Part shown: one piece after another, positions 25,567 to 36,442 of the stretch | Numbering within the stretch: position 1 is the stretch's first letter | Layout of the letters: each line of letters starts with the position of its first letter | Source of the DNA: Gaiellasilicea sp963850995 | Lineage (GTDB): Bacteria; Actinomycetota; Thermoleophilia; Gaiellales; Gaiellaceae | Assembly (NCBI GenBank): GCA_963850995.1 | Contig: CAWKNQ010000023.1 | Coordinates: forward strand, 53,825-117,824 | Direction: 5' to 3' | Length of the DNA stretch: 64,000 nucleotides | Position numbers and translations under genes: made by a program | The notes under the pieces: model-generated | Told to the model about the DNA's origin: nothing | The model's database searches: none | The model's input: the letters and a program-made list of their open reading frames with translations, nothing else

Positions 25567-27048
25567 TCATATGCCAGCGTACTGCGTCAGGACCGTCACG
25601 TCAAGACCGTCAGGATGTTGCTCGACGCTCTTGACCGTCCGCTGCGCGCGGCCGCCGTGATTGCGAGCGCGGAGCGCTGCGGCGAAGAGGGCGCCGGCAA
25701 CGAGCAGTCCGATGCCGATCCAGAGGATCGAGTCCAGCTCGGCGCCGATGCTCATCTCCGAGGAGACCCCGCGCGACGCGTCCTCGTTCATCACGACCGC
25801 CCGCCAGTCCCCGTCCTCCGGCTCCCATTCGAGCGTCCGCTCGCCGGTACCCGCCGTCGACGCGACCCAGAACGTCTCGTCGCCCGGCTGGCCCGTTGGC
25901 GCGCCGCCCGGACGTCGCGAGTACTCCGGGTCACCGCTCGAGTCGAGGTCGTCGACCACGTCGCGCTCGACGCCTCCGAGGTACCGCGTGACCTCGTCGG
26001 CCGGCCCGATCCCGACGAACACCGGGCGGTCGCTCTCGCTGCGAATCCGGACCGTGCCGAGGAACGTGTCGAGCGCCCACTCGGCTCCTTCGGCGTCGAG
26101 GTCGGCGCTCTCGGACACGATCGCGTACGTCGGTGTCGAGAAGTCCTGCGTCGGTGACATGAGGAACCCGTCGTCGTCTCGTTGCGTCTGGTCGACGGCG
26201 ACGAGCGCGCAGCCGCCGACGAGGAGCCCGAGCGCGAACAGGCCCGCGATGGTGCCGACGACCACGAGCACGATTCGTCCGACGGTCCAGCCTCGGCGGG
26301 CAGGAGGCTCGGCCGGCGCAGCCGGCTCGCCGGCGACGGGTATGGGCGCCTCCGCGACCGCGAAGGTCGGCTCCGCGAGCCCCTCCTCGGTCCCTCCCTG
26401 GTCGAGCCGGAACGGCGGGTACTCGTCGCGCATGAGCAGCACGTATGCGGCGACGCGCGCGACCCACCGGTCGAGCCCGACAACGAAGTCGAAGAGCCCG
26501 CCCGGGTACCGCGTGGTGAAGAGCAGCGCCACACCGGCGAAGAGCACGAGGATGCCGATCAGCCCGGTTTCGAAGCCGATGCCCCAGAACCAGTCGTCGA
26601 CCTGGGACGCCGCGTAGCTGCCGCCTCCCAGGAAGATTCCCGTGACGATGTACTGCGGTATGGCGAGGAGCCACCACTTCACCAGCACGAGGCCGCGGGA
26701 GAGCTGCTCCGGGTACGCGACCTCCAGGCGCGCCGGGTAGTCGGGCACGTCGTCGAGCGTGAACGGCGGATAGCGATCGGTGCCCAGCGCGCCGTAGGAG
26801 TAGAACGCGACCCGCCACGACCAGCGGAGAACGCCGACGTTGAAGTCGAAGATGCCTCGCGGGTAGCGGCCGGTGATGAGGATCGCGAAGAACGCGACGA
26901 TCGTCAGCACGAGCAGCGTCAGCCAGAGGAACGCAAGCACGATGTAGTGCGGGATCGCGAGGATCCACTTCACGAGCCAGAGCCAGCGGCTCAGGCCGGT
27001 GTCGAGCTGTCCCTCGATGCGGACTGGATACGGCTGCGGTCCGTCCAC
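25567..27048 (-). CDS. DUF4389 membrane protein
   Basis: 493 residues with two DUF4389 repeats (about 8-95 and 105-210). Each has two hydrophobic helices and the pattern L-V-K-W-(I/W)-L-A-I-P-(H/Q)-Y-I-V and R-Y-P-x-G-(I/L)-F-D-F. After a Pro/Ala linker comes one more helix (about 255-280), an extracytoplasmic beta-rich part (about 290-430) and a last helix near 440-460. Function unknown; common in actinobacteria. It may share a transcript with the toxin-antitoxin genes that follow within 1 nt. Confidence 0.8.
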   Translation of the reverse strand: MDGPQPYPVRIEGQLDTGLSRWLWLVKWILAIPHYIVLAFLWLTLLVLTIVAFFAILITGRYPRGIFDFNVGVLRWSWRVAFYSYGALGTDRYPPFTLDDVPDYPARLEVAYPEQLSRGLVLVKWWLLAIPQYIVTGIFLGGGSYAASQVDDWFWGIGFETGLIGILVLFAGVALLFTTRYPGGLFDFVVGLDRWVARVAAYVLLMRDEYPPFRLDQGGTEEGLAEPTFAVAEAPIPVAGEPAAPAEPPARRGWTVGRIVLVVVGTIAGLFALGLLVGGCALVAVDQTQRDDDGFLMSPTQDFSTPTYAIVSESADLDAEGAEWALDTFLGTVRIRSESDRPVFVGIGPADEVTRYLGGVERDVVDDLDSSGDPEYSRRPGGAPTGQPGDETFWVASTAGTGERTLEWEPEDGDWRAVVMNEDASRGVSSEMSIGAELDSILWIGIGLLVAGALFAAALRARNHGGRAQRTVKSVEQHPDGLDVTVLTQYAGI

Positions 27049-27062
27049 GCGCTGGCCCGACC

Positions 27063-30000
27063 CTAGGGGATCAGGCGTCCCGATGCGAGGCGTGCTCCTG
27101 TCTGCCGCGGCCGAGGGGTACTAGCGCCGGCAAGCAGGAACCGGCTTCCGTCCGAGTTCGTGGACGAGGCGTTGCGGCGGGATCGCGCACGGCTACGGGG
27201 CCGATGCAGTTCGTGAATCCGGACTGCGCGGCAGAGGAGAGCGGTGCCGCCGACGCCGAAGGTGCCGGACGTGCTCGTGTTGAGCCCGTTGACGTAGTTC
27301 TCGACGCCCGGGCTCGCGGTCGCGGCCATGCCCTCGATCCCGAAGGTGTTGACGGTCGGGATCGGTCCCCTGCTTGCGCAGGTTGATCCCCGGCGAGGTG
27401 GTGCGCGGTGCCGGTGTTCGTGCTGCCCGCGGTCGTGTTGCCGCTGATCTCCAGGCAGAGCGTCGTATCGCCCTGCGGCCGAACCGGAGTCGACTCGGAT
27501 CCCGGCCCGCGCGGCATTCGTCGCGATCGGCGCGGCCACCGTGTTGTTGAGGACCCGCGCGGTCATCGTGCTGCCCGAGTCGCGGACGATCGGGAAGATG
27601 CCTGGCCCGTCGGTGCCCATGACGTTGTTGCTCTGGATCAGCGTGCTGTGGGTGCCGGCACCGAGATCATTCGGGTCGTCGGTGCCGACGGCGATCCCGG
27701 CGCATCCGACCGCGCTGTTGGCGTTGATGAAGTTGTTCTGGACGGTCGAGGTCATCGTGACCGGGCCGTCGACTTGCATCTCGATCGCGATGCAGTCGAT
27801 CATCCGGATGCCGGTTCGCGGCCGTCCCGTTGTTCGAGACGTTGAAGTTGCCCTGACCGCCGTTCCCAGAGACGCCACCGGTGAAGAACCGGTCCGGCTG
27901 GTTGCCGATGCCGCCGTTCCCGCCGTTCATCGAGTTGCCGGTGATCGCGATCACGTTCGTCGCGTTTCCGGCCGTGCCCGCGCTGCCCGTCGGAGCGCCG
28001 GCGTTGGGGTTGCCGGCCCGCACCTGCACGCCGACGCCGGCGCGGAAGTCGACGATCGTGTTGTTGGCGATCGTCGCCCTCGTGATGTTGGCGGCGGTCG
28101 TCGCCAGTTCCGGAGCCGAGAAGCGAGATCGCGGAGCCCGGCGTCGCGACGTCGCCGGTGTCGTCGAGAGCGCGTTGGTGGAGATGTTGGCGTCGGTGAT
28201 CGTGCCGGCGAAGTTCTGGATGTCGATGCCCTCGGCCTCCGTGTCGGCTGATCACGTTGTTGGTGATCGTCACCGCACCGGTGAGGTTCGGGGTCGCCGT
28301 CAGGCTGTCGTCGAAGGTGATGCTGTTCTCGTCGCTCGCGTCGCCCGCGCCGGTGATCCTGCCGTCGGTGAAGCTGAACCCGTTGACCTGCGTCCCGTTG
28401 ACGCCGCTGTTGCCGGTGTTCAGGAGATGCATGTTCCGGAACGACGGGCTCGTCGTGTTCGTCAGCGAGATGCCGTGACCCGTGGTGCTCTGGATCGTGC
28501 CGCCCGAGTTGTCGCCGCCCTGAGTCGTGCTGCCGCCGCCGGTCACGGTCAGCCCGGCGGTCGTGCCGGTGTTGGTGAGGCTGATGCCGTTCGCGGCGCC
28601 GTTGGCTGAGATCGACTGGAACGTTGCGGCGCCGAAGTCGGTGTTGCTGACGTTGACGGCGGTGCCGGTCGTGGTGGTGACCGAGTTGCCCGTGCCGCTG
28701 ACGGTGAGCGTGCCGCTGGTCGTCGCGTTGATCCCGGCGCCGCTCGTCGTGTCGATGTCGAGTGTGCCGCCGGAGATCGTGAGCGTGTGGCCGTCGCTGG
28801 TGCCCATCACGATCGCGTGGTCTTCGCCCGTGTTGAGGGTCTTGGTCGCATTGGTGATCGTGGTCGATCCGCCTGTGTTGCCCGTGACGGCGATGCCGCC
28901 GTCCGGCGTCGTTGCGTTTCGGTGATCGACGCCGCTGAGCGTGACGGTGCCGCCGGTGCGGCCGGTGATCTCGGCGGTGCTGCGCCGGGCCGTTGGCGAT
29001 CGTGCCCGGGGTAGCTGATCGTACCGCTGCCGCCGTCGAGGTCGAAGGCGATGCCGGCGGCGCCGGTGATCGTGCCGCTCGCCGCGCTGAAGGTGCCGGC
29101 GCCGAGGCCGGCGAGGTTGATGCCGTCGTTGGCGCTGTTCGTCGAGCTGACGGCGTCGAAGGCGAGCGTCGCCCCGGCCGTGCCGGTGACGTCGACGGCC
29201 GGTCCGCCGGTCGCGCTCACGTTCGCGGTGCCTGCCGCGGAAACGGTCACGGTGCCGGCGTTGGAGAGCAGGAAGGCGGGCGTCGCGCCGGAGGTCGTCG
29301 TGAGGCGAGAGGGCGCTGAACGTGGTCGTGCCGGTCGTGTTGGTCATGCTGACGCCGCCGGTGCCCGAGCCGGTGACGGTGATGGCGTCGAACGTGCTCG
29401 TGCTCATGTTGGTGGTGGCGCCGCTCGCGACGAGGCCGGGCGCGCCGGCGCTCGTGATCGTCGTCGTGCCGAAGTCGGTCGTGCCCGCGTTGGTGAGCAG
29501 GACGCCGGTCGCGCTGTTGTTCACGACGAGGTTGGTGATGTTGAACGTGCCGGTCGTGCCGTTGAGCTCGAGGCCGGCCTGCGTGCCCGCAGTGCCGCTG
29601 TCGACGATGTTGACGTCGTCGATCGTGCCGCCGCCGGTGTCGCCGGCGGTGCCGGCGATGCCGCCGCCGGTGCCCTGCGGATCGACGTTGAGGCCGCGCA
29701 CCTCGTTGCCGTCGTCGAGGTCGATCACGTCGGCGTTCGACGCGGTGAGCGTCGGGTGGAAGCCGGGATTCGCCGGGTGCAGCGTGTCGGCGCCGACCAC
29801 GAGGCCCTCGTGCTCGCCGATCAGCCGCTCGCCCGCGTTCATCGCGTAGCCGTCGCCGCCGTAGTCCGGTCGAGGTGTTGTCGCCGTCGAAGACGAACAC
29901 CGTGTGGTTGGCGCCGGACGCCGTCTCCGCCTGCGCGAGCGTGTCGAACGGCGCGCTCGAGGTGCCCGCTGTTGCCGGCCGCGTTGTTGCTCACGTACCA

Positions 30001-33000
30001 GACGCAGCCGGTGATCGCGATCGTGACGCGTCCGGTGTCGGTGCCGGCCGGCGGGGGAGTGTGGCCGTCCGTGACCGTGTAGTCGAAGAAGTCGCTCGTG
30101 TCGGTGCAGCTCGTGCCGGCGGCCGGGTGGAACGTGAAGTCGCCGTCGCTCTCGATCGTGACCGAGCCGCCGTCGTTGGTCGCGAACGTGCCGGGCGTGA
30201 CGGTCAGCGGGCCGGGACCGTCGATGTCGGTGTCGCCGGCGAGGATGTCGCCGCTGATCGTCTTCTTCGGGTGCGTCGGGCTCGGGGCGGCGTCATCCGG
30301 GTCGTTCACGACCAGCGCCGTGTTCCCGATCGCCCCGGTGAACGTCTCGTCGTCGGCGACCGGGGGATCGTTGACGCAGGTGACCGTCACCGACACGGTC
30401 GCCGTCGAGCCGCCGTTGAGCGTGTAGGTGAACGTGTCGGGCGTCGTGCCGGGCGGGGCGTTGCAGTAGTTCGGGTCCGGCTGGTAGGTCAGGCCCGTGC
30501 CGCCGCCGGTGATCGCCACCGTGCCGTTCGCCGGGTCGGATGTCGAGCTGGATCGTCTTCGGTCCGGCGTCGACGTCGGTGTCGTTCGTGAGCACTGGGA
30601 TCGCGGTCGCGGCGGCGTCCTCGAGGACGGTCGCGCTGTCGTTGACCGCCACGGGCGGATCGTCGACGGCGACCACCGTGAGGCCCTTGGTGTCCGAGCC
30701 GGTCCTGGCCGTCTCGTCGGTGACCGTGAACGTGACCGTCCGCGCCGCCGTCGACGGGGCGTCGGAGCTGTTGCGGTAGGTCACGTCGCGCAAGGCGGCC
30801 TGGTAGGCGGCCGGGCTGGCGTTGCCGGTGAGCGTCAGCGTGTCGCCGCTGGGGTTCAACGACGGCGTGATGCCCGGGTGCGAGCCGGCGAGCGCCAGGA
30901 CGTCCTGGGCGCCCGCGAAGCCGCCCGTGATCTGGACCGTCGCGCCCGTGATCGTCGCGCCCGGGTCGGGATCGGTGACGGTCACCGCCGGGTCGATCGG
31001 GGTCGCCGCAGCGTTCTCCGTGTAGCTCGTGTTGCCGGCCGAGGTGTCGACCACCGGATTGTCGGGCACGCACGTGACCGTGACCGAGACGGTGGCGGTC
31101 GAGCCGCCGTTGAGCGTGTACGTGAACGTGTCCGGCGAGCCGCCGGCTTGGCTGTTGCAGTAGTTCGGATCCGGCTGGTAGGTCAGCCCGGTTCCGCCGC
31201 CGGTGATCACGACCGTGCCGTTCGCCGGGTCGGACGCCGAGCCGATCGTCTTCGGGCCGCCGTCCGCGTCGGTGTCGTTCGCGAGCACGTCGATCGCGCT
31301 GGCGCGCGCGCGTCCTCGAGCACGGTCGCGCTGTCGTTGACCGCCGTGGGCGGGTCGTCGACGCAGGTCACCGTGACCGAGACGGTCGCGGTCGAGCCGC
31401 CGTTGAGCGTGTACGTGAACGTGTCCGGCGAGCCGCCGGCTTGGCTGTTGCAGTAGTTCGGATCCGGCTGGTAGGTCAGGCCCGTGCCGCCGCCGGTGAT
31501 CACGACCGTGCCGTTCGCCGGGTCGGACGCCGAGTCGATCGTCTTCGGGCCGCCGTCGACGTCGGTGTCGTTGGCGAGCACCGTCGATCGCGGTCGCGCG
31601 CGGCGTCCTCGGCGACGGTCGCGCTGTCGTTGACCGCCGCCGGTGGATCGTCGACGCAGGTGACCGTGACCGACACCGTCGCGGTCGAGCCGCCGTTGAG
31701 CGTGTACGTGAACGTGTCCGGCGAGCCGCCGGCTTGGCTGTTGCAGTAGTTCGGATCCGGCTGGTAGGTCAGCCCGGTGCCGCCGCCGGTGATCGACGAC
31801 CGTGCCGTTGGCCGGCTGCGGTCGACCGACGCGATCGACATCGGGCCGCCGTCGGGATCGGTGTCGTTGGCGAGCACGTCGATCGCGCTCGCGCCGGAGT
31901 CCTCGGCCACGGTCGCGCGTGTCGTTGACCGCCGTCGGCGGATCGTCGACGCAGGTGACCGTGACCGAGACGGTCGCGGTCGAGCCGCCGTTGAGCGTGT
32001 ACGTGAACGTGTCCGGCGAGCCGCCGGCTTGGCTGTTGCAGTAGTTCGGATCCGGCTGGTAGGTCAGCCCCGTCCCGCCGCCCGTGATCACGACCGTGCC
32101 GTTCGCCGGCTGCGGTCGACCGAGGCGATCGTCTTCGGGCCGCCGTCGGGGTCGGTGTCGTTGGCGAGCACGTCGATCGCGCGTCGCGGCCGCAGTCCTC
32201 GGCGACGCGTCGCGCTGTCGTCGACCGCCGTCGGGCGGGTCGTCCACGCAGGTGACCGTCACCGAGACCGTCGCCGGTCGAGCCGCCGTTGCAGCGTGTA
32301 CGTGAACGGTGTCAGGTGAGGTGTCGGCGGCCGTTGCAGTAGTTCGCGGTCCGGCTGGTAGGTGAGCCCGGAGCCGTCCGCCCGTGATCACGCACCGTCC
32401 CGTTCGCCGGCTGCGGTCACCGAGCGCGATCGTCATCGGCACCGCCGTCCGACGTCGGTGTCGTTGGCGAGCACGTCGATCGCCGGTCGCGCGCGGCGTC
32501 CTCGGCCACGCGTCGCCGCGTCGTCGACCGCCGTCGGCGGGTCGTCGACGCAGGTGACGGTGACCGAGACGGTCGCCGTCGAGCCGCCGGTGTGAGCGTG
32601 TACGTGAACGTGTCCGGCGTGCCGCCGGCTTGGCTGTTGCAGTAGTTCGGCGTCCGGCTGGTAGGTCAGGCCGGTGCCGCCGCCGGTGATCACGACCGTG
32701 CCGTTCGCCGGCTGCGTCACCGAGGCGATCGCCATCGGGCCGCCGTCGGCGTCGGTGTCGTTGGCGAGCACGTCGATCGCGGTCGCGCGCCGAGTCCTCG
32801 GCCACGGTCGCGCTGTCGTCGACCGCGACGGCGGGTCGTCGACGCACGTGACCGTGACCGAGACGGTCGCTGTCGAGCCGCCGTTGAGCGTCGTACGTGA
32901 ACGTGTTCGGTGAAGCTGCCGGCTGGGCCGTTGCAGTAGTTCGGCGTCCGGCTGTGTAGGTGAACGAGCCGTGCCGCCGCCGGTGATCACGACGGTGCCG

Positions 33001-35385
33001 TTCGCCGGCTCGGTCGCCGAGCGATCGCCGTCGCGGCCGCTGTCGATGTCGGTGTCGTTGCCGAGCACGCCGAGCGCCGCTCGCGGCGGTGTCCTCGGCC
33101 ACGTCGTAGCTGTCGTCGACCGCGACCGGCGGGTCGTTGACCGGCGTGACCGTGATCGTGACCGTGGCCGTGTCGCAGCCGCCGTCGCTCGCGCTGTAGG
33201 TGAAGCTGTCGGTCCCGTTGGAGTTCGCGGTTCGGGGTGTAGGTGAAGGAGCCGTCCGGGTTCAGGGTCAGCGTCCCGTTCAGCGTGGGCGCGGTGACGA
33301 GCTGGGCGGTCAGCGGGTCGCCGTCGGCGTCGGTGTCGTTGCCGAGCACGCCCGGCGCGGCGACCGTCAGCGCGCGTGTCCTCGGCGACCGTGCTGTAGC
33401 GTCGTCCGACCGCGACCGGCGGGTCGTTCACGGCCGCGACCGTGATCGTGACGGTCGCTGTCGCGCTGGTCAGCGTGCCGTCGCTGGCCTGGTAGGTGAA
33501 GCTGACCGGGCCGCTGAAGTCGGCCGGCGGCGTGTAGGTGAACGAGCCGGCCGCGTCAGCGTCAGCGTGCCGACTCGCCGGGCCGGTGACGAGCACGGCC
33601 GAGAGCGCGTCGCCGTCGACGTCGCTGTCGTTGCCGAGCACACCCGGCGCCGGCACCGACCAGGGGCGTGTCCTCGCTCGTGCTGTAGCTGTCGTCGACC
33701 GCGACCGGCGCGTCGTTGACCGGCGTGACACGTGATCGTCGACCGTCGCCGTGTCGCTGCTCACGCCGTCGCTCGCGCGGTAGGTGAAGCTGTCGGCCCC
33801 GTTGAAGTTCGGCGTCCGGCGTGTAGGTGAAGGAGCCGTCCGCGTTCAGCGTCAGCGTCCCGTGCGCCGGCCCGGTGACGAGCTGCGCGGTCAGCGGGTC
33901 GCCGTCGGCGTCGGTGTCGTTGCCGAGCACGCCGGGCGCCGCCACCGTCAAGACGCCGTCCTCGGCGACCGTGTAGCTGTCGTCGGCGGCGACGGGCGCG
34001 TCGTTGGCGTCGTCGTTCGTGATCGTGCCGGTCGCCTGGCCGTCCCCGATCGACGCACCCACCGCGCTCGACAATGAAACGGTGAAGGTCTCGTTCGGCT
34101 CGATCAGCGTGTCGCCGTTGACCAGCACCCCGACCGTCTTGCTCGTCTCGCCGGGCGCGAAGCTGAGCGTTCCGCTCGCAGCCTGGTAGTCGCAGCCGGC
34201 CGTGGTCGCGGAGCCGTCCGCGGTCGCGAAGGCCACCGTGACCGGCTGCGCGCTCGCCGACGAGAGGCTGACCGTGAACAGCGCCGTGCCAGTACCGACG
34301 TTCCCCTCGGTGAGCGACACATCGCCGATCGAGACGGACGGCACCGACGGCACAGGCGGCACCGGCGGCGCCTCCGCGACGTCGCTCACCCGCACCATCA
34401 ACACGCGCTGGAAGCTCAGCCCGCCCCGGTCGGTGGCGCGGATGTGCACGCCGAAGGAGTCCTTGTCCTCGAAGTCGAACGTCGTGTTCGTCACGAGAGT
34501 GGAGCCCTCGATCCGGAAGTAGCCGTTGTCGCTCGTCCCCGGCACCAGCGAGAAGGCGAGGCTGTCCCCGCGATCGGGATCGGTCGCCCCGAGCGTCCCC
34601 ACCGTCGCCCCGGCCGGCAGGTTCTCGGCCACGCTCGCCGGCGCCACCGACACATCCGTCGGCGCCTCGTTCACATCCGTGACCGCGACCGCCAGCGTCC
34701 GCTCCACCGACAACCCCCACTGGTCCGTGGCCCGCACCACCACCGAGTAGCCGCTCCTCCCCTCGAAGTCGAACGGCCCGGCGGTCTCGAGCGCGTTGCC
34801 TGTGATCCGGAACGCCGTCGCGTCGCCGCCGACCAGCGAGTACGTCAGCCTCGCCCCCGCATCCGGATCCGTCCCGGCGAGCCGGCCCACCAACGCGCCG
34901 GCCGGCTGGTTCTCCGCGACACCCGCGTTCGCGAGCGAAACATTCGTCGGCGCGTGGTTGACGACGAACACCGCCCTCTGACGGACCGGCGCACACCGCG
35001 TCGGCTGCCCGACGCGGCGCAGCATCCCACCGTTCGACGGCTCGGCGCAGAAGTACGTGCGGGCGTTCTGTGGCAGGCGCAGCCGCTGCTCCCCTGGCCT
35101 GCACGACCCCGCCGCGGCAATCCTGCGCACGCGCCCGTTGGCCCGCACACAGGCCTGCACCGCGCCCGGATGGAACGCGACCGCCACCGCTCCCCGGCGC
35201 GCGCACGCCGCGGCAGAGGGCGCGTAGGACAGCATCCCAGTCGCCCGCGCCACACACGCGAAACGCATCTCGGTCGGCGGCGCCACCGCGGCGTCGGCAG
35301 CCGGAGGCGATCCTGTCAGGACCCCCAACGCAAGCAACGCGGGTGCCGCACCCCACGCGGTCAGTCGACCCAACCGACCGCTCAC
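27063..35385 (-). CDS. Giant secreted repeat protein, cadherin/Calx-beta/Ig-like/beta-helix (many frameshifts)
   Basis: Predicted surface or secreted adhesin-like protein of about 2,700 residues if the frame were intact. The first 540 residues read cleanly: GTG start, signal peptide to about 33, a Cys-rich head (about 40-130), two cadherin-like domains (starting A-P-T-N-V-S-L and A-P-T-D-V-S-V), a Calx-beta domain (V-S-L-T-E-G-N, about 350-450), then Ig-like/VCBS units of the form V-A-E-D-x-x-L-x-V-x-x-x-G-V-L-G-N-D-T-D. Next is a tandem array of 98-residue units (V-L-A-N-D-T-D-x-D-G-G-P ... Y-Q-P-D-P-N-Y-C-N-S). The C-terminal third, from C-V-W-Y-V-S-N-N-A-A-G-N-S, is Gly/Thr/Ser-rich with parallel beta-helix spacing. 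Frame is lost repeatedly between about 27.1 and 33.7 kb. The exact stop is uncertain. Confidence 0.7.
30461..33110 (-). repeat. Tandem array of about 295-bp coding repeats
   Basis: A marker segment (TTGCAGTAGTTCGG on the plus strand) recurs at 30461, 31156, 31448, 31741, 32036, 32334, 32637 and 32931. The seven from 31156 are spaced 292, 293, 295, 298, 303 and 294 bp. Several spacings are not multiples of three, so frame is lost in almost every unit. The first copy is separated from the rest by an unrelated cadherin-like module. Each unit encodes one Ig-like/tandem-95-type domain of about 98 residues. Confidence 0.9.
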
Positions 35386-35450
35386 AAACGAACCTCTCCC
35401 TCTTGTAGCGACTGTTGCTAGTTACGCACCCGCGAGAGGGTTGTCAAGCG

Positions 35451-35831
35451 TCACGCCGGCGGGTCGAAGAACGTCAGGATGCGGCCGCCGGGCGCGAGCC
35501 AGCGCTCGGCGAGCGCGTTTGCGCGCTCGGGCTCGCGGTGGAAGAGCCCGACGCGGACGGCGAAGATCAGGTCGAAGCGGCGGGCGCCGAGATCGGCGTC
35601 CTCCAGGCTCGCGACCAGGAACTCCGCCTTCCCCGCCTCGACGAAGCGGGCGTTGCGCGCCGCGGCCGCCTCGATCATCTTCGCGGAGCGGTCGATCGCG
35701 GTCAGGCGGCCCTCCTCGAGCCGCTCGCAGACGAGCGTCGCGGCCACGCCGTGGCCGCAGCCGATCTCGAGCACGCGGTGGTCGGGCCGAAGGCCGAGCT
35801 GGTCGACGATCGCTTCGAGTCGCGCGGTCAT
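35451..35831 (-). CDS. Class I SAM-dependent methyltransferase
   Basis: 126-residue methyltransferase-like protein. Motif I is V-L-E-I-G-C-G-H-G (about residues 19-27), motif II L-T-A-I-D-R-S (about 45), motif IV region F-D-L-I-F-A-V-R-V (about 88), and then L-A-P-G-G-R-I-L-T. The domain is short and lacks the last strands, so it may be a minimal enzyme. I chose the ATG at 35831 because it begins at the helix preceding motif I; an ATG at 35858 is also possible. The upstream open frame is a shadow of the divergent small genes. Substrate unknown. Confidence 0.7.
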   Translation of the reverse strand: MTARLEAIVDQLGLRPDHRVLEIGCGHGVAATLVCERLEEGRLTAIDRSAKMIEAAAARNARFVEAGKAEFLVASLEDADLGARRFDLIFAVRVGLFHREPERANALAERWLAPGGRILTFFDPPA

Positions 35832-35954
35832 GGAGAGATCCTGGCGAATCCGTCCCATCCTCCACACGAGCGAGCCGAAGATCCGCCGTGAGGATGACGC
35901 CGGATCGGCGCCGCGGCCGACGTTTCCGGCCGCGTGGGCGCGTACGTTCTGGAC

Positions 35955-36086
35955 ATGAAACGCGTCGTCCTCATCTGCCTCCTCGCCTTCGGGCTTCTGC
36001 TCCTCGCCGTCGGCGGCTGGACTGTCCAGGGCCTTCGCTGGGCCCTCGGCGGCGGACGTCGACGCGAGCGCCTCGCCACGGCATGA
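35955..36086 (+). CDS. Small single-pass membrane protein, 43 aa
   Basis: Starts M-K-R-V-V-L, has one hydrophobic helix (about residues 4-25, L-L-A-F-G-L-L-L-L-A-V-G-G) and a basic tail (G-G-G-R-R-R-E-R-L). The ATG is divergent from the methyltransferase, and the stop lies 8 nt before the next gene on the same strand, suggesting an operon. No family recognised. Its small size limits confidence, but the frame, topology and position are coherent. Confidence 0.5.
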   Translation: MKRVVLICLLAFGLLLLAVGGWTVQGLRWALGGGRRRERLATA

Positions 36087-36093
36087 TTCAGTC

Positions 36094-36441
36094 GTGAACG
36101 GGAGACTCCAGGAGGAGTCGCTCTCGGGCTCGTGGCTCTCCACGCGGCTCGGCGTCGGCACGCACCGGCTCGACGCGATGCGGCGCGCCGGCGAGCTCCT
36201 CGGCGTCCGCAGGCCCGGCGGCCAGGACTACCTCTACCCAGCGTGGCAGTTCGCGCCGGACGGGAAGCCGCTGCCTGTGATGAAGCGGCTCGTTCTCGCC
36301 GGCCGCGGCGCGGGGATGAGCGACGAGCGGCTCTACGAGGTGCTGTCCGCGCGGACGGGCATCTCCGGGGACGAGCGGCTCGCAGACGCGCTCCGCCACG
36401 GCCGGGACGAGTACGTCGTCTCTGTCGTCAGCGGAGGCTGA
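36094..36441 (+). CDS. Hypothetical protein, possible DNA-binding/antitoxin-like, 115 aa
   Basis: The N-terminal half has a pattern S-T-R-L-G-V-G-T-H-R-L-D-A-M-R-R-A-G-E-L-L-G (about 16-37), then Q-D-Y-L-Y-P-A-W-Q-F (about 44-53). This resembles the DNA-binding part and central strand of RES-antitoxin-like proteins, including the one at about 25.3 kb (P-L-F-P-A-F-Q-F). No toxin gene is adjacent. Starts with GTG. It ends 1 nt before the ABC-F gene and is probably co-transcribed with it. Confidence 0.6.
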   Translation: MNGRLQEESLSGSWLSTRLGVGTHRLDAMRRAGELLGVRRPGGQDYLYPAWQFAPDGKPLPVMKRLVLAGRGAGMSDERLYEVLSARTGISGDERLADALRHGRDEYVVSVVSGG

Positions 36442-36442
36442 C

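Noticed and set aside
30461..33110. Possible CRISPR or satellite array
   Set aside because: The unit is about 295 bp, has no unique spacers, and encodes a recognisable Ig-like domain on the minus strand.
32000..33700. Several short plus-strand Arg-rich genes within the repeat array
   Set aside because: They repeat with the array, change frame with each indel, and have no protein-like composition.
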